Below the pieces are notes generated by a model. It was given only the letters and a program-made list of their open reading frames with translations. It was not told the DNA's origin and ran no database searches. A DNA stretch of 64,000 nucleotides from JALQTD01 sp964390365 (GTDB lineage Bacteria > Bacteroidota > Bacteroidia > Flavobacteriales_D > Sanyastnellaceae), in assembly GCA_964390365.1 (NCBI GenBank), contig CAYMHW010000002.1, positions 26,315-90,314 on the forward strand, in the 5' to 3' direction. Position numbers and translations under genes: made by a program. Positions 9,753-17,619 of the stretch are shown here, in pieces. Position 1 is the stretch's first letter; every line of letters begins with the position of its first letter.

Positions 9753-10846
9753 GGCCGCGCCGCGTGTTCGTCGTGGCCGGTGAGGCTTCGGGCGATTTGT
9801 ACGCCGGTCAGGTGGTCCGGGCGCTGTTGAAGCAGCAGCCGGACGTGGAGGTGCGCGGTTGGGGGGGCGAGGAGCTGATGGCCGCGGGGGCGCAGGTGAC
9901 CACGCACTACCGGGAGTTGGCTTTCATGGGCTTCCTTGAAGTGGTCCAAAACCTGGGCACCATTCGCCGCAACCTGCGCCGTTGCTGGGATGAAATCGTG
10001 GCGTTCGAGCCGGATTTGTTCCTCGGCGTGGACTTTCCCGGCTTCAACCTCCGCATCGCTCGCCAGGCCAAATCCCACGGCATCGTGGTCCACCACTACA
10101 TCTCCCCTTCGATTTGGGCTTGGCGCAAAGGACGGCTGCGCACCATCCACCGGGACGTGGACCGCATGTACGTCACCCTCCCCTTCGAAACGCCCCTGTA
10201 CGAGGCGGTGGGCATGGACGTGCAGTTTGTCGGGCACCCTTTGCTCGATGTGCAGGCGATTTCGGATGGCGGCTGGAGAAGCCAAGTCGGCTTGGCAACG
10301 GACCGCCCGCTCGTGGCCCTGTTGCCCGGCTCGCGCACCCAAGAACTCAAGCACATGCTTCCCGTGCTTCAAGCCGCCGCCGCATTGCTCCCGGACAGCC
10401 ACCAAGTCGTGGTGGCCGGAGCGCCCGGTCAACCCGCCGAGGCGTATGCGGACGTCCCGTTTCCCGTGGTGTTTGGCCAAACCAGAGAACTGCTCGCGGC
10501 GGCGGATTTCGCCTGGGTCACATCGGGTACGGCCACCCTCGAATCCGCCCTACTCAACACACCACAACTCATTGTTTACAAGACAAGTGCAGTGACCTAC
10601 CTCATCGCCCGTGCGCTCGCGCGCGTTCGCCACATCGGCCTGCCCAACTTGATCGCAAAAGACGACCTCGTCCCCGAACTCATTCAAGGAGCTTGCACGC
10701 CAGAAGCCATCGCCACCCAAAGCAAGGGCTTGCTCGCTGGTGGTGCAGAACGGAAGCGCCAACTCGAAGGATACGCATCGCTGCACCGCCTGCTGGGCAA
10801 CCCCGGAGCGGCAGAGCGCGTGGCCGCAGGAATCCTGAAGCCATGA
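9749..10846 (+). CDS. lpxB: Lipid-A-disaccharide synthase
   Basis: Inner-membrane-associated GT-B glycosyltransferase that joins UDP-2,3-diacylglucosamine and lipid X in lipid A synthesis. 365 aa. The N-terminal GEASGDLYAG (11-20) and the HHYISPSIWAWRKGR and LPGSRTQE signatures are diagnostic. It shows that the organism makes LPS. ATGA overlaps on both sides place it in the pepD to SpoIID-like operon. Confidence 0.95.
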   Translation: MRPRRVFVVAGEASGDLYAGQVVRALLKQQPDVEVRGWGGEELMAAGAQVTTHYRELAFMGFLEVVQNLGTIRRNLRRCWDEIVAFEPDLFLGVDFPGFNLRIARQAKSHGIVVHHYISPSIWAWRKGRLRTIHRDVDRMYVTLPFETPLYEAVGMDVQFVGHPLLDVQAISDGGWRSQVGLATDRPLVALLPGSRTQELKHMLPVLQAAAALLPDSHQVVVAGAPGQPAEAYADVPFPVVFGQTRELLAAADFAWVTSGTATLESALLNTPQLIVYKTSAVTYLIARALARVRHIGLPNLIAKDDLVPELIQGACTPEAIATQSKGLLAGGAERKRQLEGYASLHRLLGNPGAAERVAAGILKP

Positions 10847-11964
10847 CGCGTTGGTGGATTGCATTTTTCGCAGGCTTGGGCCAAATCGCACTCGCCTGCG
10901 CCCAACAATCGGTTCGCGTTGGGCTGTTCGAATCCGAACTGCCGCAATCGGTGGAGGTCTCAACCTTGGCCGGTGCCCACGAATGGGTGGATGCCCAAGG
11001 TCAAGTCATCGCACCCCTGCATCTGAAACAAATCGTCTCGGCCTCCGGCGAACGGCTGAGGCTGGGCGATGGGACATGGAACTACGTCTACCTCCGCCCC
11101 ACCGTGCCGCAAAGTCGGGTGCAGCTGCGCGCTCCAGGCAAGTACCCCACCGTGCACACCGGCCGCATCCACTTCCTCATGGAGTCCAGCGGCATCCGGT
11201 GCGTGCTGGAAGCCGAGTTGGAGTCCTACCTCGAAGGGGTGCTCTCGGCCGAGTCGGGAAAAGGACACCACCCCGAATATTACCGGGCCCAAGCCGTGGT
11301 CAGCCGAACGTACACCATCCAGGCGATGGGGCGTCACCGCATGCAGGGATTTGATGTGTGCGACGCCGTTCATTGCCAAGCCTACCACGGCATCGGAACC
11401 GTGAACGACACCCTCCGGGAAGCCGTCGCATCCACCCGCGGCACGTTGTTGGTCGATCGCCAAGGACGCCCCATCACCGCAGCGTTTCACTCGAATTGTG
11501 GAGGCCAAACCCAAGGCGCAGAAAACGTTTGGCAACGACCGCTCAATTATTTGGTCGGGGTCTCGGATACGTTTTGCCTCGCCATGCCCCATGCACAATG
11601 GACGCGCACCGTTCCTTCGGCAGCATGGCGCGATTGGCTCGACCAACGCCGAGCGGGCTCCAGCGAACGCACGACCTTCCTGCCCAACGAACGCTTTGAC
11701 GCCCTGCCCGACAGCGGTTCCCGTGTGCGCGCCATCGAGGCCCGCAGCGCATTCGGCTTGCAATCCAGCTACTTCGTAGCGGTGGATGACGGCGCTGAGG
11801 TGCGGTTCATGGGACAGGGATTTGGCCACGGTGTGGGCCTGTGTCAAGAGGGAGCCATGCAGCGCGCCCTGCACGGCCAAACCTACGACCGCATCCTGCA
11901 CCATTACTACACGGGCGTGCGACTCACCTCGCTCGAATCCCTCAACTACTTCCGCGGGGATTGA
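10843..11964 (+). CDS. SpoIID/LytB domain exported protein
   Basis: Predicted peptidoglycan lytic transglycosylase of the SpoIID family, 373 aa, with an N-terminal signal peptide ending near ALACA. The SpoIID core is clear: VLSAESGKG contains the candidate catalytic Glu, followed by RAQAVVSRTY. AAFHSNCGGQT and GFGHGVGLCQEGA mark the C-terminal half. The start is fixed by the ATGA overlap with lpxB; the longer upstream frame inside lpxB is not real. These proteins occur in many non-sporulating Bacteroidota. Denuded-glycan cleavage is inferred from the family. Confidence 0.88.
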   Translation: MTRWWIAFFAGLGQIALACAQQSVRVGLFESELPQSVEVSTLAGAHEWVDAQGQVIAPLHLKQIVSASGERLRLGDGTWNYVYLRPTVPQSRVQLRAPGKYPTVHTGRIHFLMESSGIRCVLEAELESYLEGVLSAESGKGHHPEYYRAQAVVSRTYTIQAMGRHRMQGFDVCDAVHCQAYHGIGTVNDTLREAVASTRGTLLVDRQGRPITAAFHSNCGGQTQGAENVWQRPLNYLVGVSDTFCLAMPHAQWTRTVPSAAWRDWLDQRRAGSSERTTFLPNERFDALPDSGSRVRAIEARSAFGLQSSYFVAVDDGAEVRFMGQGFGHGVGLCQEGAMQRALHGQTYDRILHHYYTGVRLTSLESLNYFRGD

Positions 11965-11967
11965 GCG

Positions 11968-12648
11968 ATGGAACCCCAAGGCCCTCCTTTCCGTAAGCAC
12001 AAGCACATGCTGAAATTCACCCTCCCCGCCCTGTCGTTCCTGCTGACCCTGAGCACTGCCTCAGTGGTTTGGGGGCAGGCGACCGTTGCTGCACTGAACC
12101 AAAACCGGCTTTGGGCAGGCATCGAGAACCCGGTCAACATCACGAGCGTGGCCCCCTTTGATGACGTTCGGATCACGGGAGGCGAAGCGGTGGACCTCGA
12201 ATTCAAGGGGGACCGGCACGCCAGCCTCGCCATCGTTCCCGACCCCGATGCGGAATCGGTGAGCGTGGCGATGCGACTCGGCGACGCCACCGCCACTTCG
12301 GCCGCTGTGTTCCGAGTGGAAGCATTGCCCCAGCCCGTGGTTCGGTTTGGGCGGGCTGAACCCGGTGACTCCCTGACGGCAGAAACCCTTGCGTCCGCCG
12401 CTTTGACCGCACGGGTGCCCGAATTGGATGAAGACCTCGCGTTGATTTGGCATGGCTTCAGCCTGAGCATCTTGGTTGACGGTGAACTCGAACACTACGC
12501 GAGCGAAAACGACCAGCTCACCTCGGCCATGCGCACGGCGCTCGCGGAGGCTCCACAGGGTACGAGTTTGTTCTTCAACAGGCTGGCCCTCGAGACTCCG
12601 GATGGCAAGCGCCACGAAGCCCCGAACATCCTCCTGTTCAAGCGTTAA
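11968..12648 (+). CDS. Exported protein with GldM C-terminal-like Ig domains
   Basis: 226 aa; 213 aa if the in-frame ATG at 12007 is used, which gives a cleaner signal peptide ending in VWGQ. The mature part opens with NRLWAGIENPVNI, which resembles the start of the Ig-like periplasmic domain of GldM, the T9SS motor protein. The rest looks like two small beta domains. There is no transmembrane motor helix and no gldL or gldN nearby, so it is not GldM itself. It follows the SpoIID gene by 3 nt and is probably the last gene of that operon. Function unknown. Confidence 0.75.
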   Translation: MEPQGPPFRKHKHMLKFTLPALSFLLTLSTASVVWGQATVAALNQNRLWAGIENPVNITSVAPFDDVRITGGEAVDLEFKGDRHASLAIVPDPDAESVSVAMRLGDATATSAAVFRVEALPQPVVRFGRAEPGDSLTAETLASAALTARVPELDEDLALIWHGFSLSILVDGELEHYASENDQLTSAMRTALAEAPQGTSLFFNRLALETPDGKRHEAPNILLFKR

Positions 12649-12653
12649 TCCGG

Positions 12654-14255
12654 TTAAAAGTTCACGATGCTCAACCCCTTGGGGTACTCGATGCGGTAAC
12701 GCACCGTAAAGCTCCTGCGCTCGCCCGGTTGCAACGTCACGTTCCACGTGAGTTTTCCATCCGTTGCGTCGTGCACCGCGCCATCCGCATCCAGCAGCTC
12801 GACCAAGACATCCGGACGGTAAGCCAAGGGAATCCGGTCCTCGATGCGCACCTCCACCGGTCGACCGTGCTGGTTCTCCACTTCGATGACCCAGGTCTGC
12901 TCGGATTTGTGCTTGCCTCCGAAAGCGGACGTGGAACACCGGTCCGCCAACCGCTCCCGGCTGCAACGCACCTCCGGGTCCTGGCCGATGGGCACCACCA
13001 ACGTGTCGCCCGGCGCCGGCAACAGCAGGTCGAACCAGCCGCGGAATGCGCCGCCCGCCTCAACTTGCACCCGACCGGGCAACAAACGGGATGTCGCCCA
13101 TCGATCTGAGGATGCCAACTGGAAGGCTTCGTCCGAGGCGTACGGCAGGAGCAAGTAGCTGAGCTTGCCCGGCAGCTCGAACGACTCGATGAACACGCGC
13201 TCCCGCTCACCTGTTCCCGTCACGAACGGCGCCACCGCGGGATTGAATCGGAAGCGATCCGTCGAAAAGATGCCCGGTGCCGCTTCGCCGAACGCTTTGT
13301 CATCGAACGCATCCATCATCCACGCGGCCTCACGTGGGGCGGCCTCCATGGACATGTAAGCGCTTGCCGTCGCGCCGCGAACCTCCGATCGGTGCTGCAA
13401 CACCCAGCGTTCAAAAGGCGGTGGAGCGAGGGTGCTAAGCGGATTGCCCACAACGAATTCGACCGGAATGCCCTCCCAATCCTCGCCGGTGGTTTGGGCG
13501 ACCGAGGCGAACCGGTCGAACAGGATGGCACCGTCTGGCGCGATGGCCACGTCGTACTCGGGCAGCCAATAGGCCGATTGGGTGAGGTAGCGGATGGTAA
13601 GGGCGCCGGTTGAGGCCGCGGAGGCTTGAATGCGCAGTCGGATTTGGCCTGTGGGGCGAGCCAAGCGCTGGCGCTGTTCTTGGATGTCGTGCTCGAGGCT
13701 TGCGATTTGGTCAGCCAAATCGGACACCTCCTGATCCAACTCCAACTGCTTGTACTTCAACTCCTTCACCCGGTTTCGCCAAAAATCCGCCGCGTCCCGC
13801 ATGTCCTCCATCAACAGGGTCTCTTGACGGCTCAGCTGCCGGTTGGATTGAATCATCAGCAGCTCCTCCTCGTAGGTGGCGTGCAAGGCTTTGCGCATCG
13901 CAACGGTTTGGCGCAATGCGTCGATGTCCTGCTCCGCGTCCGCGCAAAACGACTCCACTTCCTCGATGACGCCAGGGCGCACGCCCGTTGCGAACTGGGT
14001 CCCGACCAACCGCCAAGACTCGGGCAGCTCCACTTGCACGGTGCGGTCATCGAGTTGGGTGGTGATCCCGTCAAGGATGAGCACGAATTCGCCCGAAACA
14101 CCGGAGACCTGCCCCACGTGTTCCACCCAAGCTCCGCGACCGAATACGGTGGCTTGGGCGGCGGGCCATTCGACGTAGTGTACGGGGTGGCGCTGGCTCC
14201 AAGCGGTGTGCAAGGCGAGCAGCGCAATGAGTAGCAAGGGAATGCGAGTGAGCAT
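12654..14255 (-). CDS. DUF4139 (mucoidy inhibitor MuiA-like) exported protein
   Basis: 533 aa with a signal peptide (MLTRIPLLLIALLALHTAWS). An N-terminal DUF4140-type region is followed by a long coiled coil at about residues 105-200, rich in E/Q/K/R, and a C-terminal DUF4139 beta domain. The C-terminus ends in RYRIEYPKG, as is common in the family. The start at 14255 is preferred over the longer in-frame frame because it begins with the signal peptide and lies 18 nt from a TAnnTTTG box. Family function is not established. It converges on the GldM-like gene with 5 bp between stops. Confidence 0.8.
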   Translation of the reverse strand: MLTRIPLLLIALLALHTAWSQRHPVHYVEWPAAQATVFGRGAWVEHVGQVSGVSGEFVLILDGITTQLDDRTVQVELPESWRLVGTQFATGVRPGVIEEVESFCADAEQDIDALRQTVAMRKALHATYEEELLMIQSNRQLSRQETLLMEDMRDAADFWRNRVKELKYKQLELDQEVSDLADQIASLEHDIQEQRQRLARPTGQIRLRIQASAASTGALTIRYLTQSAYWLPEYDVAIAPDGAILFDRFASVAQTTGEDWEGIPVEFVVGNPLSTLAPPPFERWVLQHRSEVRGATASAYMSMEAAPREAAWMMDAFDDKAFGEAAPGIFSTDRFRFNPAVAPFVTGTGERERVFIESFELPGKLSYLLLPYASDEAFQLASSDRWATSRLLPGRVQVEAGGAFRGWFDLLLPAPGDTLVVPIGQDPEVRCSRERLADRCSTSAFGGKHKSEQTWVIEVENQHGRPVEVRIEDRIPLAYRPDVLVELLDADGAVHDATDGKLTWNVTLQPGERRSFTVRYRIEYPKGLSIVNF

Positions 14256-14273
14256 GGCAATGAGGTGTGAGCC

Positions 14274-14281
14274 CAAAACTA
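14274..14281 (-). promoter_or_regulatory. -7 element TAGTTTTG of the DUF4139 gene
   Basis: Exact TAnnTTTG, 18 nt from the ATG at 14255; this spacing supports that start. Confidence 0.5.
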
Positions 14282-14357
14282 ACGCCGATCCCAACGACAG
14301 CGTACCCGCCCTTTCAAATTCAATCCGAAATGCCTGCTCAATTCGCTGCGCAGCCCC

Positions 14358-14365
14358 TAATTTTG
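14358..14365 (+). promoter_or_regulatory. -7 element TAATTTTG of nusB
   Basis: Exact TAnnTTTG, 17 nt from the nusB ATG; divergent from the DUF4139 promoter. Confidence 0.5.
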
Positions 14366-14382
14366 TCCCACGAATCATTGAC

Positions 14383-15327
14383 ATGCTGAACCGCCGACAA
14401 CTTCGCATCAAGCTCCTCCACGTCCTCTACGCCTTCTACCAGGACGAAAATCCGGACCCGGTGCGCGCCCACAAAGCCCTCGAGCACTCGGTGCATAAAA
14501 TGCAGGAGCTTTACGTGCTCCTCCTTTTGCTCATCGGCAGCATGCAAGGAATGGCCATCGACCGGATCGAGGCAGGGCGGAAAAAGCGCTTGCCGTCGCC
14601 GGAGGACCTCAATCCCAACACGAAATTCGTCACCAACCGCCCGTTGCGCATCATTGCCAACAGCCGGAACCTGCAAAAAGCATCCGAGGAGTTGGGCGTG
14701 GGTTGGGGCGACCAACAGGAGATGCTTCGAAAAGTGTTCCGGGGACTCCTCGAGCACGAGGAATACGTGGAGTACATGGCCTCCGAAGAGCGTGGATTCC
14801 GCCACGACCGCGAGTACCTCACGCGCATGTTCCGGAAGCACATGATTCAGAACGAGCCGTTTGAGGACGTGTTGGAAGAGAAGAGCATTTTCTGGAACGA
14901 CGATTTGGACTTGTGCGCTTCGATGGTCATCAAGACCGTCAAGACGATTCGCGAGGAGGACGATGACGTGCAGCTGTTGCCGCTTTGGCGCGAAGACGAT
15001 GACGATCGCCAGTTCATGGAGACGCTGTTCCAAAACACCCTCGGGCAGGCAAAAGAGAACGAAGAGCTCATCACGTCGGCGGCGGCGAACTGGGATTTGG
15101 ACCGCATCGCCCTCATCGACCGCATTTTGATGAAAATGGCGATTGCGGAAGCGCGCAGCTTCGAGTCCATCCCGCTCAAGGTCACGTTGAACGAGTACAT
15201 CGAGTTGTCGAAGTACTACAGCACGCCGAAGAGTTCGGGGTTCATCAACGGCATCCTCGACCAGCTGTTCAACGAGATGAAGGCGGACAAGCGCATTGTG
15301 AAAGTGGGACGCGGATTGCTCGACTGA
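14383..15327 (+). CDS. nusB: Transcription antitermination factor NusB (long Bacteroidota form)
   Basis: 314 aa, about twice the E. coli length; the long form is normal in Bacteroidota. The start MLNRRQLRIKLLHVLYAFYQ is typical. The NusB helical bundle occupies the C-terminal part, where WDLDRIALIDRILMKMAIAE and LNEYIELSKYYSTPKSSGF are the family signatures. It would bind boxA RNA with NusE in rRNA antitermination. It overlaps the next gene by 1 bp and heads the nusB-DUF1573-yajC-nhaC unit. Confidence 0.94.
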   Translation: MLNRRQLRIKLLHVLYAFYQDENPDPVRAHKALEHSVHKMQELYVLLLLLIGSMQGMAIDRIEAGRKKRLPSPEDLNPNTKFVTNRPLRIIANSRNLQKASEELGVGWGDQQEMLRKVFRGLLEHEEYVEYMASEERGFRHDREYLTRMFRKHMIQNEPFEDVLEEKSIFWNDDLDLCASMVIKTVKTIREEDDDVQLLPLWREDDDDRQFMETLFQNTLGQAKENEELITSAAANWDLDRIALIDRILMKMAIAEARSFESIPLKVTLNEYIELSKYYSTPKSSGFINGILDQLFNEMKADKRIVKVGRGLLD

Positions 15328-15812
15328 TGAAACAGGGAACGGTTTTCTTCGTTTTCGCTTGGGCGTTGTTGGCGTGCAACGAGCCCGAAGTCGACACGAG
15401 CCTCATCCAAATCCCTGCTTCGGGGACTCAAGAAGCGGGGACCCTTGCAGAGGTGGCGGTCTTCTCCCCGGAAGAAGCGGTGTTTCAATACGACACCGTC
15501 GTAGAAGGCGCCGTGGTGGTGCACACCTTCGCGTTCACGAACACCGGGGCTGCGCCGCTGGCGATAGCCGATGTGAGCTCGGGCTGCGGGTGCACCGTGC
15601 CGCAGAGTTGGCCGCGGGACCTCATTGCCCCTGGAGCGGGCGGCACCATCGACGTGACGTTCAACACCCGGGGTTGGAGCGGCCGAGTGGACAAGCGGGT
15701 GAGCGTGGTGACGAACGGCGAGCCCTCGGTGGTGCATTTGGTGCTGGACGGCTACATCCTCGCTCCGGACGGAACTTCGGAGAGCCCGGCGATGCCCATC
15801 CGCCGCCATTGA
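15327..15812 (+). CDS. DUF1573 lipoprotein
   Basis: 161 aa. Lipobox ending at C17, then a short linker and one Ig-like DUF1573 domain with the hallmark SSGCGCTVP and a TFNTRGWSG strand. Such domains are common between nusB and yajC in Bacteroidota. The role is unknown; the surface or periplasmic location is inferred from the lipobox. Confidence 0.85.
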   Translation: MKQGTVFFVFAWALLACNEPEVDTSLIQIPASGTQEAGTLAEVAVFSPEEAVFQYDTVVEGAVVVHTFAFTNTGAAPLAIADVSSGCGCTVPQSWPRDLIAPGAGGTIDVTFNTRGWSGRVDKRVSVVTNGEPSVVHLVLDGYILAPDGTSESPAMPIRRH

Positions 15813-15827
15813 ACTAACTTCACCGCC

Positions 15828-16148
15828 ATGATTCAACTGACTGTTTTGGCCCAAGCGGCCCCACAAGAAGGTTACAGCTTCTTCATCGTCATCGGCGCGA
15901 TGTTCCTTGTCATGTGGTTCTTCATGATCCGGCCCCAAATGAAGCGCCAACGCGAAGCGAAGCAATTCCGCGACAACTTGCAAGTGGGCGACCGCGTGGT
16001 CACCATCGGAGGCCTGCACGGGCGCATCAAGGAGTTGAAAGAAACGAACGTCTTGCTCGAAGTCGAGAGCGGTAAAATCCGCGTGGAGCGTTCGGCCTTG
16101 AACCCCACGGGACAAGCTTCAGAACAGGACCTCCAAGCGAACGCATGA
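15828..16148 (+). CDS. yajC: Preprotein translocase subunit YajC
   Basis: 106 aa. One N-terminal membrane helix (about residues 17-37) with FFMIRPQMKRQREAKQF, then a cytosolic domain with VGDRVVTIGGLHGRI, as in all YajC proteins. Accessory partner of SecDF-YidC at the Sec translocon. Its stop overlaps the next ATG by 4 bp. A TAACTTCA near-match lies 5 nt before its ATG, so it could also have its own promoter. Confidence 0.95.
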   Translation: MIQLTVLAQAAPQEGYSFFIVIGAMFLVMWFFMIRPQMKRQREAKQFRDNLQVGDRVVTIGGLHGRIKELKETNVLLEVESGKIRVERSALNPTGQASEQDLQANA

Positions 16149-17617
16149 TGGACGGCGCGTCACGGCGCATGCCCATCGGCTGGGCGCTCGTCCCAGTCGT
16201 GGTGCTCATCGGCTTGCTGGCGGCAGACGTCGCGCTCTTCGGGGAGGACAGTTCGTACGGTTCGAACCAAATCGCGATGCTCATTGCAGCCTTTGCGGCA
16301 GGCAGCATCGGACTCGCCTATGGCACGACTTGGAAGGCCATTTCGGACCGCATCGGCTCGACCATCGCTTCCACGAGCGAAGCCCTCCTCATCCTGCTCC
16401 TCATCGGCGCGCTCTCGGGCACGTGGCTCATTGCCGGCATCATCCCCGCCTTCATCCATTACGGGTTGCAGATCCTCGAACCCGGCATCTTCCTCTTCGC
16501 CGCGTGCGTCATTTGCGCAGTGCTTTCGTTGGCCACGGGCTCGTCCTGGGGAACCGTAGGAACCGTAGGCATCGCGCTCATGGGCATCGGCCAGGCCCTC
16601 GGGTTGCACGACGGATGGGTGGCTGGCGCCATCATTTCGGGGGCCTATTTCGGGGATAAAATGTCGCCACTCAGCGACACCACGAACATTGCACCCGCGG
16701 TAGCCGGGAGCGATTTGTTCACCCACATTCGGTACATGCTGTACACCACCGTGCCCAGCATTGCCCTGGCACTCCTTGTGTTCCTCGTGGCCGGTTTGGG
16801 CGGCGGGGCGCAAGGAACAGAAGTCGAGTTGGGCGCGGGATTCGGGGCAGCGGTGAAGGATGCGTTCAACATTCACCCCGGCTTGTTCATCGCCCCCGTG
16901 GCGGTCATCGTGCTCATCGCGCGAAAGGTTGCTGCAGCGCCAGCGCTCTTCATCGGCGTGTTGCTCGGGGCGCTGACGGCGGTGGTGTTCCAACCGGATT
17001 TGGTGCGTTCGCTCGGTGAAGCGGGCGGCGCCACCACGCGCTGGGGTGCGGCCTACCGGACAATTTTTCAGGCGATGTCCGTGGACGTGGCCGTGGTGAC
17101 GGGAGACCCCCTCGCCGATGAATTGCTGAACAGTGGGGGCATGGCGGGGATGTTGAACACGGTCTGGCTCATCCTGTGCGCGATGGTGTTCGGCGCCACG
17201 ATGGAGGCGACGGGCATGTTGCGGCGCATCACGGAATCGCTGCTGCGTGGCGTGAGTTCGACGTTCGGTTTGATTTCGCGGACGGCGGGCACGTGTTTGG
17301 CCTTCAACGTGTTGGCCTCAGACCAATACCTGGCCATCGTGGTGCCCGGCAACATGTACAAGGCCGCCTACGAAGAACAGGGCCTCGCGCCGGAGAATTT
17401 GTCGCGCACGCTGGAAGACACGGGGACGGTGACGAGCGTGCTCATTCCGTGGAACACCTGCGGCGTGGCGCAAAGCGGCATCCTCGGCATCTCGACCTTC
17501 GCCTACCTCCCCTATTGCGTGTTCAATTGGATCAGCCCGTTGACGACGCTGACGGTGGCGGCGCTGGGTTGGAACATTCGGCGCTTGCCAGCGGTTAAGG
17601 ACGGAGAAGCGAACTGA
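16145..17617 (+). CDS. nhaC: Na+/H+ antiporter, NhaC family
   Basis: 490 aa with about 11-12 hydrophobic segments. NhaC-family motifs include LATGSSWGTVGTVGIALMGIG and GAYFGDKMSPLSDTTNIAP in the first half and TCLAFNVLASDQYLAIVVPG in the second. It would exchange sodium for protons across the inner membrane, consistent with a marine organism. ATGA overlap with yajC; uvrA starts 3 nt after its stop. Confidence 0.88.
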   Translation: MMDGASRRMPIGWALVPVVVLIGLLAADVALFGEDSSYGSNQIAMLIAAFAAGSIGLAYGTTWKAISDRIGSTIASTSEALLILLLIGALSGTWLIAGIIPAFIHYGLQILEPGIFLFAACVICAVLSLATGSSWGTVGTVGIALMGIGQALGLHDGWVAGAIISGAYFGDKMSPLSDTTNIAPAVAGSDLFTHIRYMLYTTVPSIALALLVFLVAGLGGGAQGTEVELGAGFGAAVKDAFNIHPGLFIAPVAVIVLIARKVAAAPALFIGVLLGALTAVVFQPDLVRSLGEAGGATTRWGAAYRTIFQAMSVDVAVVTGDPLADELLNSGGMAGMLNTVWLILCAMVFGATMEATGMLRRITESLLRGVSSTFGLISRTAGTCLAFNVLASDQYLAIVVPGNMYKAAYEEQGLAPENLSRTLEDTGTVTSVLIPWNTCGVAQSGILGISTFAYLPYCVFNWISPLTTLTVAALGWNIRRLPAVKDGEAN

Positions 17618-17619
17618 AC

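Noticed and set aside
10114..10842. Upstream extension of the SpoIID frame inside lpxB
   Set aside because: Arg/Pro/His-rich, overlaps lpxB; the signal peptide starts at 10843 with an ATGA overlap.
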